Shown here in pieces: positions 27,537-35,651 of a DNA stretch of 64,000 bases (its first letter is position 1; each line of letters opens with the position of its first letter). Made by a program: the position numbers and the translations under genes. The stretch lies in the NCBI RefSeq assembly GCF_001956985.1, contig NZ_CP019082.1, positions 1,736,001 through 1,800,000 on the forward strand, read 5' to 3'. The notes beneath the pieces were generated by a model that worked only from the letters and a program-made list of their open reading frames with translations, had not been told where the DNA came from and searched no databases. This stretch comes from Paludisphaera borealis (GTDB lineage: Bacteria > Planctomycetota > Planctomycetia > Isosphaerales > Isosphaeraceae).

Positions 27537-27598
27537 CGGGCCGGCGGACTTTATGCGTGAGATCAACAAAGCGCAGGAGGACGAGGGATCGGGAACCC

Positions 27599-28822
27599 TC
27601 AGCGCCCCGTTGATCGCGCGGTGCGGACCCACTGCGTCGGCTTGCCTCCGAGCCGGACCGAGATCTTCCAGAGGGCGTAGACGGGGACGTAGGCCAGGGT
27701 CAGGAGATAGCTTGCGGGAAGGCCGAAGACCAAGAACGGGCTGAGCGCGTAGCCGCCGACCGCGACGATCATCAGCAGGCTTGAACCAAGCAGAGCCAGT
27801 GGGACCGGGCTGGAAAACGGCTCGGGATGCAGGAAAACGACCGCGAGGTTCAGTATGGCGAGGATCACGAACAGCCCAAGGAGCTTCATCATCGGGGGGG
27901 TCTTCAGCTCCACGGCCGACGCGAACCGCTCGAACAGGTTCATCCGATTGCAACGAAGGACCGGCCCGAACAGCCGCTTCTTGACTTCCTTTCGGCCGAA
28001 CTCCCAGCGCCTGCGTTGGTTGGCCGCCGCCTCGCCTCCCCCTTCGAGCATCGTGGCCTTGACGGTCGCATCGGGAAGAAACGCGATCCGCTCGCCGGCC
28101 GTTCGGACGACCCACGAGAATTCGTAGTCCTCGACCAGCCCGTAGCTCTTCCAGGGGACTCGCCGCAGGCCCCGGGTCGTGAAGCACATGCCGTTGCCGT
28201 TGAGCGGCGAGCTGAGCCCCAGGCGATACAACCCGAGCGGGCCCACGCCGTTGACCAGGCTGAAGGCGAAAGTCATCAGCCGGGTCCGCCACGAGGCGTC
28301 GGGGTTGGCGACGGTGTAGTAGCACTGAATCCAGTCGTGGCCCTCGCGGACCAGGGCGTCGAACTTCCGCAGCAGGTCGGGCGAGGTGATCGTGTCGGCG
28401 TCGACGATCACGATCGCGTCGAGCCGATCGAACCGGCCCGACTCCTGCAATCGTTCGATCAGGTATTCCAGGGCGTAGCCCTTCGTCTTCTTGACCGGAT
28501 CGTGGCGGACGACGACTTCGGCTCCCTCGCGAGCGGCGATGCCGGCGGTGTCGTCGGTGCAGTTGTCGGCGATCACCAGCACCTGGAACTGGTCGGCGGG
28601 GTACTCCTGAGCCCGGCAGCTCTGGACTGTCTGGGCGATCCCGACGGCCTCGTCATGCGCCGGGATCACGATCAGGAACTTCGACGTCGGGACCTCCGGA
28701 GTCACGGTCCGCCGGGGCGAAAAAACCGCCGCAAGCGCTGTAAGTAGGAGCATCGCCAGGAACGGCAGGGCGATCAGGTTCAGGCCGACCACAAGAATTG
28801 CTACCAAGCCGGCGGCTGTCAT
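27599..28822 (-). CDS. Membrane family-2 glycosyltransferase (cellulose-synthase-like)
   Basis: The 407-residue protein has an N-terminal membrane span, a GT-A domain and at least two C-terminal spans. Processive GT2 features are visible: FLIVIPAHDEAVGIAQTVQS, LVIADNCTDDTA, the DxD motif in IVDADTITSPDLLRKF, the catalytic-base region LVEDYEFSWVVRTAGERIAF and the QRRRWEFGR acceptor/product motif (QxxRW type). It probably polymerises or transfers a sugar at the inner membrane. No PilZ domain or accessory gene is adjacent. It ends just upstream of the NO-responsive promoter. Confidence 0.88.
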   Translation of the reverse strand: MTAAGLVAILVVGLNLIALPFLAMLLLTALAAVFSPRRTVTPEVPTSKFLIVIPAHDEAVGIAQTVQSCRAQEYPADQFQVLVIADNCTDDTAGIAAREGAEVVVRHDPVKKTKGYALEYLIERLQESGRFDRLDAIVIVDADTITSPDLLRKFDALVREGHDWIQCYYTVANPDASWRTRLMTFAFSLVNGVGPLGLYRLGLSSPLNGNGMCFTTRGLRRVPWKSYGLVEDYEFSWVVRTAGERIAFLPDATVKATMLEGGGEAAANQRRRWEFGRKEVKKRLFGPVLRCNRMNLFERFASAVELKTPPMMKLLGLFVILAILNLAVVFLHPEPFSSPVPLALLGSSLLMIVAVGGYALSPFLVFGLPASYLLTLAYVPVYALWKISVRLGGKPTQWVRTARSTGR

Positions 28823-29656
28823 AATCAGTACATTCCTATCAATCGGATGCCAAATACCGCGAGGACGCCGCGCGCCGACTCAACCCGAGGTCGGCCAATT
28901 TTAACGGGACGCCGGGCCCCCGCGATAGGTCGGCAAGACCCGCGACCCACCGGGACTCCCGTCCGTTGGCCCGAGCTTCCCCTACACGAGCGGTGAACTG
29001 GTGCTCGCTGAGTTTGGGTTCGTTCGCGCCGATTCGGCGTGCTTATTCCGGCTACAGACTCCCCCGTATCCACTTCGATCCGTCCGATTTCCAGGGCTGC
29101 CTGGCCGACCGTCGGAAGGCGACGGCGCGGCCGGGAATTGGGTTCGTTCGCGCCGGCGGATTCTGGTTTCTGGTGTTTCTAACTTCTGTTGTGGATGGGT
29201 TTTACATGCGGAATCCAATATTGGCTTCGATCGTCCAGGAAACGGGTGGGCCACGCTCAAGGTGGTCGTCTCATCGGGGCGTTCCCACTGGACGGGGGCG
29301 TCTTCGTTCAACCTGCTCTCGCGCCCTCCGAGGAGGGGATGCGTACGACGACCATTGGCTTTGTTCGCGCGTTTTTCGATGCTCACGGAACGTGTCTCTC
29401 CCCTGGCGGGATCGAAGCGGCTCCGTTTCGTCCGAGTCCGAATTGCCAAGTCGCGCGCGCACCGAGGGCGCTGCTATCTTTGAGGATACGACGTGGACCC
29501 TGGTTCGAACGTGGTCTCGTGGCGAATAATGGACGCCGCACGCCGGCCGGACCATCGCATCCGGAAGGGCTCGTGAACTCGAAGTACGACGTCGCTAATG
29601 GGTCGGTTCTTCGACGCACCACACAAGGCGTCGTCCGCTAGCAGGGAGGCAGGGGT
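28823..29656. other. Repeat-containing 0.8 kb spacer
   Basis: No gene is supported. The spacer contains an 18-base direct repeat with two further diverged copies (reported separately). The short open frames that cross it are different on each strand and read as arginine- and serine-rich sequence without recognisable motifs. Confidence 0.5.
29014..29371 (+). repeat. Interspersed direct repeats TTGGGTTCGTTCGCGCCG
   Basis: TTGGGTTCGTTCGCGCCG occurs exactly at 29014-29031 and 29138-29155. Diverged copies follow at about 29221 (TTGGCTTCGATCGTCC) and 29355-29371 (TTGGCTTTGTTCGCGCG). Copies are 80-135 bases apart, with an unrelated sequence between each. This pattern resembles dispersed intergenic repeats of planctomycete genomes rather than a CRISPR array, since spacing is uneven and copies decay. 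Function is unknown. Confidence 0.6.
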
Positions 29657-30135
29657 ATGGGCGCTTGGAACGTCGAGGGTGAATGGAGTGGTCGGTAATT
29701 TTACGACCTGGTGAACGACCTCTATCCGCCGGAAGGCGTTCCGTTTGAGATGTCGTTGACCAAGGGCTGGTTCGGTCGATTTCGCGGCAAGGTCCAGGAT
29801 GATGCATCCCGAGGGGGGATTTCGGAGAAGGGCCGGATTCGCGGGCGAATCCGAGGCGATCGGATTTCGTTTCTCAAACGGATGCCGATCTATCATGTCG
29901 CCGGCGGGGCGACGATGGCGGAACACATCCTTGAGCATTACCGTGTGGACGTCCGGCGCGACCTGCGGCACCCACCCATCCGTTACGTTGGGCAGTACGA
30001 TTTCATGGAGGATCGCGCGACTGGACGGTGGTCGATCTCCCCTTACAAGTCGTTGATCTGGGCCCATGGCCGCTTGCTCTGCATCCGCTCTGAAACGGCG
30101 ACCGGAACATGGGAGATCCGACGCAGCACGCGGGG
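29657..30135 (+). pseudogene. Hypothetical gene interrupted by an in-frame TAA at codon 14
   Basis: An ATG at 29657 has a strong ribosome binding site (GGGAGG, 7-base spacer). The frame reads MGAWNVEGEWSGR, then TAA at 29696-29698, and continues in the same frame as well-formed protein: FYDLVNDLYPPEGVPFEMSL, WFGRFRGKVQDD, ISFLKRMPIYHVAGG and IRYVGQYDF. The pattern of a short beta-rich domain with GxWxIxP-like repeats suggests one family, which I cannot name. After about ETATGTWEIRR near 30124 the frame no longer looks coding and runs antisense into the next gene without a stop. It appears disrupted at both ends, or the TAA is a sequencing error. Confidence 0.5.
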
Positions 30136-30241
30136 ACCGCTTCCAGTGGAGTTTCTTGGTCGTGCCGGGCTGTCGCGAACACGCCTCGTCGCGGCCGGCG
30201 CGAGCCGTCTGAACCTTTCACTTTCCATAACGAACTCGGTT

Positions 30242-31609
30242 TCAGGGAAGGACGGATTTGCGGGACATCCTGGCGAGCTGGGCCAGCTCGATCCTGGCTT
30301 TGTCGGCCCAGGGGCTGTTGGGCCATCGCTGGGGGATCTTGCCGAAGTGGAATTCGGCGCTGGCGACTTTGTTGACCTTCTTGTAGTACGCGCCGATCTT
30401 GTAGGTCCGCTCGGCTTCCTGGTTGTTGATGAGGTCGAGCGTCACGAAGGGTTCGCGCACAGCCTGAGCCGTCGTTTTCGCCGAAGTGGCGGCGGCGGGC
30501 GCGTCGTCCTCGGCGGCGCGAGCCGGGCCGCGAAGCGTGGCGACACCGATCGTCAGACCGACGAGGGCGAGCGACGCGAAAGGTCGCGAGGCGCCAGGCG
30601 AACGTCGTCCGAAGCTTCCCGTTTCGCTTTGATCACGCAGCATTGCGATCCTCCTGAGCAAAGTCCCACGATCCGCGAGGAACTCCCTCGCCGGCCATCG
30701 TGGGGACCGTCCATTCTGCTGCAACGCCAGCCGCGCCAGGATCACCAGGTAACTCGCGGGCCCTCCGACGAATCGCGCCGCCAGAGCGTCGGCCGCCTGT
30801 TCCTGCTGGAGCTGGAGCCGTCCGGCCATCCAGCGCACCAACGGGTGATACGTGTTCAGCACGAGTGCGATCCGAGCGACCAGGCCCGTCGCATAGTCGC
30901 CGCGAACGACGTGGGCCAGCTCATGCGCGAGCACCGCGCGGCGCTCGTCGGGTTTCCACGACCGCCAGTCGTCCGGCAACAACAAGACCGGCTGTCGCCA
31001 ACCCGCCGTCGCCGGCGTCGTCAGGTCGTCCACCTGGCGAAGCTCGACGGTCCGCACGCAACCCATCTCGTCGCGCAACTGGCCGAGCAATCCCGTCATC
31101 TCCGCGTCGTCGACCACACTCCCGCGCCGGCGGTAGGCTCGGATCGCCCAGAGGCCGGTGAGCAGTCGGACCAGGCTGAAGCCCATCCCGCCCAGGGTGA
31201 AAACCGCGACGAGGCTTCCCCAGGGACGGACCCGCGCCGCTAGCTCGGCCGCGCCGCCCTCGAGCCTAGCCCAGGCCAGGCGTAGCCCTCTGAACTGCCA
31301 GCCCAGGCCGACCGCCAGGGCCGGGCGATCGGGATTTGCCGCGATGAGCGGAGGAACAGACCAGGCCGCGTCCAACCGTACCAACTCGTTGGGCGCGGCT
31401 TGCTTCATGGGACTTTTGGCTTCGCGTCCGGGACCGACGGCGAGTCCCACGACGCTCAGGACGACTATCAGTCCGAGGCTCAAGGTCGAGATCCATGCGC
31501 CCGACGCCGGGCTACGCCGCGAGGCCAGGGCGAGCAAGCCCAAGGCCGGCGCGAGTACGAGCGTGACCTGCACGGCGAGCCACACGAAGGTGATTCCCAG
31601 CTCGTTCAT
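30242..31609 (-). CDS. M56-family membrane metallopeptidase, BlaR1-like sensor (copy 1)
   Basis: The 455-residue protein starts MNELGITFVWLAVQVTLVLA and has several N-terminal membrane spans flanking a zinc-protease loop with AVLAHELAHVVRGDY (HExxH). A further span lies near FASLALVGLTIGVATLRG. The C-terminal region ends in a short helical repeat (SAEFHFGKIPQRWPNSPWAD) of TPR type, unlike the penicillin-binding sensor of BlaR1. M56 proteins cleave or relay a signal to a partner BlaI repressor. It lacks its own intact BlaI, and only a relic precedes it. It shares strong identity in the N-terminal 300 residues with the next gene, so the two are duplicates. Confidence 0.85.
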   Translation of the reverse strand: MNELGITFVWLAVQVTLVLAPALGLLALASRRSPASGAWISTLSLGLIVVLSVVGLAVGPGREAKSPMKQAAPNELVRLDAAWSVPPLIAANPDRPALAVGLGWQFRGLRLAWARLEGGAAELAARVRPWGSLVAVFTLGGMGFSLVRLLTGLWAIRAYRRRGSVVDDAEMTGLLGQLRDEMGCVRTVELRQVDDLTTPATAGWRQPVLLLPDDWRSWKPDERRAVLAHELAHVVRGDYATGLVARIALVLNTYHPLVRWMAGRLQLQQEQAADALAARFVGGPASYLVILARLALQQNGRSPRWPAREFLADRGTLLRRIAMLRDQSETGSFGRRSPGASRPFASLALVGLTIGVATLRGPARAAEDDAPAAATSAKTTAQAVREPFVTLDLINNQEAERTYKIGAYYKKVNKVASAEFHFGKIPQRWPNSPWADKARIELAQLARMSRKSVLP

Positions 31610-31692
31610 TGGACCTTGCCCTCCGAAACCGGTTCGAGGACGGGCGAGAGCAAGCGACCCTCGCCCGTCTTCGACTCAACGGCAAGCCCGTC
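31606..31692 (-). pseudogene. Relic of a BlaI C-terminus between the two M56 genes
   Basis: After the TAA of the longer M56 gene the same frame stays open for 28 codons and ends LSPVLEPVSEGKVQ with a TGA overlapping the ATG of the shorter M56 gene. The intact BlaI ends RAVLERILEGQDQ with an identical TGA/ATG overlap to its own M56 partner. Six of the last twelve residues match. This suggests that an ancestral blaI-M56 pair was duplicated and that the second blaI was then lost except for its tail. Confidence 0.45.
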
Positions 31693-33873
31693 TTACCTCG
31701 TCGTGCTTTTGGACTTGGCCGCAGCGGCTTGTTCATGAGACCGCCCTTCCGCGACTTCGGCTTCGATGATCGCGATGTAGTCGGCGATCGTCCCGAAGCC
31801 CTCGGCCTGGAGGTCGACCGAACGGTCCGTGTGCTGGACGCGGAGGTTCGACAGGAGTCTCTTGAGCATGCGGTGCGTGAGTTTTTCAACCTGCCCGGAC
31901 GTCACCGTGGGGTCGGCCTGGTCGACCGCGTCTCGGGCCAGTTTCAAGAGCGGATCGAGCGCGAGGGCGATCGCCTCGCTCGCATCTTGGGACTTACAGG
32001 CGGCAGCGAGGTGCATCGCGATGGAATCGGCGTCTTCGACTCCGAGCGTCCAGTACTCGACACCCTTGAACAGCGACAATACGATCGCGTCGTCGGGCCG
32101 TCCCAAGTCGTACTGCTTGGTGAACGTCGCGTTCTGGTTATCCATGGCGACGGCGAGCAGGCCGCGGCTGGCTCGATTCCATTCGGGGGTGCGCACATAG
32201 GCTGGTTGCAATGGAGTCTTACGGCTGATGAGTGAGCGAATCCCCGCTTCTTCGTCCAACACGATGGTCCGGTCATCGAGAAGGTAAGCGCAGGGATGGG
32301 GGCCAATCATCGGCTGTATCGGCCCCTTGATCTGGTAATAGATACGCCCGCCTTCGTGAACCTCGGCCAATTCGATACCCCACTGGCGGAGGAACCCCGG
32401 CCAGTCGAACGGGGCGAACGTGTGGACGGTAAGGCCGACGAAAGCGATGGAGTGAAGGTTGTCGCGCTCGGCGTTTCTTGCACGACCGAAACGGATTCCG
32501 CAGGTCGCCCACTCGACGTCCTCGAAGCCGAGCTTGAGGAAGCCCGGTCTGGACATGTCGACCTTGAACTTCTTGCTGAGTTGCGAGAGGTCGCCCCCGA
32601 TGACCTCGGAGAGAATGAACCTAAAACCTTCGCCCATGCCCGAGCGGCGACACACGGCGGCGGGCCGGAAAGCGACAAGGCCGGCGACGCCGTCGGGGAC
32701 GTAGGGCGGCACGATAGGGGCGTTCGCCGACTGCGCCGCTGGTTTAGCAGTTTCGACGGTGGATGCCTTCTCATCGGCGGCGTTGGCCGGGCCGTGAAGC
32801 ATCGCGACGCCCACAGTCATGCCGAGGAGAGTGACCGACGCCAGCAAGCGCCATGTCTTCGAAGACGGTCGATCGAAGTTTCCGGTTTCGCTCTGATCAC
32901 GCAGCATTGCGATCCTCCTGATCAGGGTCCCGCGATCGGCGAGGAACTCCCTCGCCGGCCATCGCGGGGACCGTCCATCCTGCTTCAACGCCATGCGGGC
33001 CAGAGCCGTCAGATAGGCGGCCCGCCCGCCGGCGAACCGCGCTCCCAGGGCGTCGGCCGCCTGCTCTTGCTGGAGCTGGAGCCGACCGGCGAGCCAGTAG
33101 ACCAGCGGGTGATAGGAATTCAGGACCAAGGCGACCCGGGCGACGAGGCCCGCCGCGTAGTCGCCGCGAACGACGTGGGCCAGCTCGTGCGCGAGGACCG
33201 CGCGGCGCTCGTCGGACGTCCACGACCGCCAGTCGTCCGGCAGCAGCAGCACCGGCCGGCGCCAGCCCGCCGTGGCGGCGGTCGTCAGTTCGGCCGTCTC
33301 GCGCAGTTCGACGGTCCGCACGCAACCCATTTCGATCCGTAACGCGTCGAGCAGTTCGTTCATCGCCGGGTCGTTGATGATCCTCCCGCGCCGTCGGTAG
33401 ACGCCGACCGCCCACAGGCCGGTCAGCAGCCGGACCAGGCCGAAGGCCATCCCGCCGAGCGCGACGAGCGCCACGACGCCTCCCCAGGGCCGTACCCGCG
33501 CCGCCGGTTCGGCCGCGCCGCGCTCGATCCGATCCCAGGCGAGCCGCAAGCCCGAGAACTCCCAGCCCAGACCGGCCGTCGGGCTCGGGCGATCAAGACC
33601 GGCCGCCCCAAGCGGAGGCTCGGGCGAGGTCGCAGCCGTACGGCTTGGGATGGTGGACGCCGTCGTTTTCGTGGGGGCCTCGATCTGACGCCCGGGCCGC
33701 GCCGTCAGCTCGACGACGCAGAGGGCGGCGATCAGTCCGAGGCTCAAGGCCGCGACCCATGCTCCCGCAGCCGGCCCGCGCCGCGAGGCGAAGGCGTGCA
33801 GGGCCAGGGCCGGAACAAGGACAAGCGTGACCTGTACGGCGAGCCACGCGAGGGCGATTCCCAGGTCGTTCAT
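31693..33873 (-). CDS. M56-family membrane metallopeptidase, BlaR1-like sensor (copy 2, with large C-terminal domain)
   Basis: The 726-residue protein begins MNDLGIALAWLAVQVTLVLV and has the same membrane/protease part as copy 1, including AVLAHELAHVVRGDYAAGL. After a span near LASVTLLGMTVGVAMLHG a large domain of about 350 residues follows. It begins VPPYVPDGVAGLVAFRP and includes two-fold repeated beta-rich stretches. It is presumably extracytoplasmic and may be a sensor or a second enzymatic domain, and I do not recognise it. The start codon overlaps the BlaI stop (33870-33873), a classical blaI-blaR1 arrangement. The ligand sensed is unknown. Confidence 0.85.
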   Translation of the reverse strand: MNDLGIALAWLAVQVTLVLVPALALHAFASRRGPAAGAWVAALSLGLIAALCVVELTARPGRQIEAPTKTTASTIPSRTAATSPEPPLGAAGLDRPSPTAGLGWEFSGLRLAWDRIERGAAEPAARVRPWGGVVALVALGGMAFGLVRLLTGLWAVGVYRRRGRIINDPAMNELLDALRIEMGCVRTVELRETAELTTAATAGWRRPVLLLPDDWRSWTSDERRAVLAHELAHVVRGDYAAGLVARVALVLNSYHPLVYWLAGRLQLQQEQAADALGARFAGGRAAYLTALARMALKQDGRSPRWPAREFLADRGTLIRRIAMLRDQSETGNFDRPSSKTWRLLASVTLLGMTVGVAMLHGPANAADEKASTVETAKPAAQSANAPIVPPYVPDGVAGLVAFRPAAVCRRSGMGEGFRFILSEVIGGDLSQLSKKFKVDMSRPGFLKLGFEDVEWATCGIRFGRARNAERDNLHSIAFVGLTVHTFAPFDWPGFLRQWGIELAEVHEGGRIYYQIKGPIQPMIGPHPCAYLLDDRTIVLDEEAGIRSLISRKTPLQPAYVRTPEWNRASRGLLAVAMDNQNATFTKQYDLGRPDDAIVLSLFKGVEYWTLGVEDADSIAMHLAAACKSQDASEAIALALDPLLKLARDAVDQADPTVTSGQVEKLTHRMLKRLLSNLRVQHTDRSVDLQAEGFGTIADYIAIIEAEVAEGRSHEQAAAAKSKSTTR

Positions 33874-34253
33874 TGGTCCTGCCCCTCCAGAATCCGTTCG
33901 AGCACGGCCCTCTCCTCGGCCGACAACTTACGCTCATCGACCAGGCGGCAAAGCAATTGCGCCCGAGACCCACGAAACACCCGGTGAACCAGGTCGCCCA
34001 GCAGCCGCCCCGATACGTCCTCGTACGACCGCGCCGCGCGGTACACGAACGGCCGCTCGTCGTTGACCTGCTGCAAGAACCCTTTCTCCTGAAGCCCTCG
34101 CACGAGGTTGGCGATCGTCGTATACGTCCGATCCAGGCCCGACGCCTCCAGCCGGTCGCGCGTCTCGGCGGCCGTCGCCTCGCCCCGCGACCAGAACACG
34201 TGCATCACCTCCAGCTCCCGCTCCGTCAGATCCTTCGCCGGCGGTCGTCCCAT
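33870..34253 (-). CDS. BlaI/MecI-family transcriptional repressor
   Basis: ATG 34253 is chosen because GGGAGGG lies 6 bases upstream and the frame before it is unlike a protein. The 127-residue product begins MGRPPAKDLTERELEVMHVF and carries the winged-helix features of BlaI: TYTTIANLVRGLQEKGFLQQ and RPFVYRAARSYEDVSGRLLG. It should bind DNA as a dimer and repress its own operon until the M56 partner signals its cleavage. The motif around the cleavage helix is present (LVDERKLSAEERAVLERIL). Confidence 0.93.
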   Translation of the reverse strand: MGRPPAKDLTERELEVMHVFWSRGEATAAETRDRLEASGLDRTYTTIANLVRGLQEKGFLQQVNDERPFVYRAARSYEDVSGRLLGDLVHRVFRGSRAQLLCRLVDERKLSAEERAVLERILEGQDQ

Positions 34254-34279
34254 GACTTGCCCTCCCCTGGCCTGTTGGA

Positions 34280-34301
34280 TTTGGTTTCCCAAATTTGGTT
34301 T
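34280..34301. promoter_or_regulatory. Candidate BlaI operator upstream of the repressor gene
   Basis: The octamer TTTGGTTT occurs at 34280-34287 and 34294-34301, and the perfect palindrome CCAAATTTGG lies at 34289-34298. Together they form an AT-rich island directly upstream of the BlaI start, 27 bases from the ATG. The sequence lacks the TACA/TGTA core of staphylococcal BlaI sites, so if functional it represents a different recognition sequence. Autoregulation is inferred. Confidence 0.4.
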
Positions 34302-34401
34302 GCCGAATCTAACGGATCGGCCGGGGCGATCAAGACCGAAAATGAAAACAGGGAGCCGGAGCCCCCTGTCTTTCATTCGACTTGAGTTTCTGGGCGAGCG
34401 C

Positions 34402-35556
34402 TCAGAGCACGCCGGCGGTGATCTCGGTGAGGGCTTCGAGGAATCGGGTGATCTCTTCCTCGGTGGTGAACGGGCCGGTGGAGAGCCGGAGGGTGCCGTC
34501 GGGGAACGAGCCGATGGTGCGGTGGATGTAGGGGGCGCAGTGGAGGCCCGGGCGGACGGCGATGTCGAACGTGACGTCGAGGATCGAGGCCAGGTCTTGC
34601 GGGGTCAGCGATTCGGGGACGAAGAGGGAAAGCGCGCCGACGTGGGTCGACGGCTCCCAGCGGCCGGCGATCCGCCAGGCGTCGGACGTCTCGGCCCAGT
34701 CGACGACGCGCTGAAGCAGGTCGACTTCGTGCTTCCGGAGGGCGTCGGGGCCGCGCTCGGCCACCCATCTGACGCCGGCGAGCAACCCCGCGAGTCCCAG
34801 CACGTTGGGCGTGCCCCCTTCGAGGAAGTAGGGGAGGATCGACGGCTGGGTCTCGCTCGACGAGTCGCCGCCGGTGCCCCCTTCGCGCCAGGCCCGGATG
34901 CGGCCGTCGGTCCGGGGACCGACGTACAGCGAGCCGGTGCCGGTCGGGCCGTAAAGCGCCTTGTGGCCGGGGAACGCGAGCATGTCGATCGCCGTCGCCT
35001 TCAGGTCGATCGGCACGACGCCGGCCGACTGCGCGACGTCGACCAGGAACAGCGCACCCGACTCGCGGACGATCGGTGCAATGGCCTCGATCGGTTGGAC
35101 CGTCCCCAGGACGTTCGACGCGTGGGTCATCGCGACGAGCGTCGTCTTGGGGGTGAGCGCGGCCTTGACGTCGGCGGCGGTGACGTAGCCTTCGTGCGAC
35201 TTGATCCGCGTCAGGGTGATCGTCCCGGCCTTTTCGAGGGCGCGGAGCGGTCGGCTGATGGAGTTGTGTTCGAGGTCGGTCGTGACGACGTGGTCGCCGT
35301 CGTTGATCACGCCCTTGATCGCCATGTTAAGGGCGTCGGAGCAGTTGAGCGTGAAGACCCAGCGCTCGGGCGCCGCGCCCTTGAAGAACTGGTTGAGCGC
35401 GTGCCGGACGTCGTCGAGCGTCTTCTCGGCGGCCATCGCCATGCGGTGCCCGGCCCGCCCGGGGTTCGCGAGCGTCGTGCGGGCGAACGTGTCGAGGGCC
35501 TGGTAGACGGGTTCCGGCTTGGGGAAGCTCGTGGCGGCGTTGTCGAGGTAGATCAT
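34402..35556 (-). CDS. Cysteine-desulfurase-like class V aminotransferase
   Basis: The 384-residue PLP enzyme opens MIYLDNAATSFPKP, the N-terminal signature of the desulfurase family. The Schiff-base lysine is K199 in MLAFPGHKALYGPTG, and the expected persulfide cysteine is C340 in VRPGLHCAPYIHRTIG. Members release sulfur from cysteine as an enzyme persulfide. As the last gene of an operon with threonine synthase, a ubiquitin-like sulfur carrier and its activating enzyme, it is the probable sulfur donor for the carrier thiocarboxylate. The length is slightly short for SufS (about 405) but normal for the TIGR01977-type family. Confidence 0.87.
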   Translation of the reverse strand: MIYLDNAATSFPKPEPVYQALDTFARTTLANPGRAGHRMAMAAEKTLDDVRHALNQFFKGAAPERWVFTLNCSDALNMAIKGVINDGDHVVTTDLEHNSISRPLRALEKAGTITLTRIKSHEGYVTAADVKAALTPKTTLVAMTHASNVLGTVQPIEAIAPIVRESGALFLVDVAQSAGVVPIDLKATAIDMLAFPGHKALYGPTGTGSLYVGPRTDGRIRAWREGGTGGDSSSETQPSILPYFLEGGTPNVLGLAGLLAGVRWVAERGPDALRKHEVDLLQRVVDWAETSDAWRIAGRWEPSTHVGALSLFVPESLTPQDLASILDVTFDIAVRPGLHCAPYIHRTIGSFPDGTLRLSTGPFTTEEEITRFLEALTEITAGVL

Positions 35557-35651
35557 GAACCACTCCAGAAGCAGAGGCGTCGGCCCGCGACGTGCGAAGG
35601 CGCGGGGCCGAGCGGGGCGAGGGCCGGATGGGAGGCGGAAGAACGGGCGGA

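Noticed and set aside
29014-29371. CRISPR-like array
   Set aside because: Only two exact copies exist, the others are diverged, spacers vary from 80 to 135 bases and no cas genes are present.
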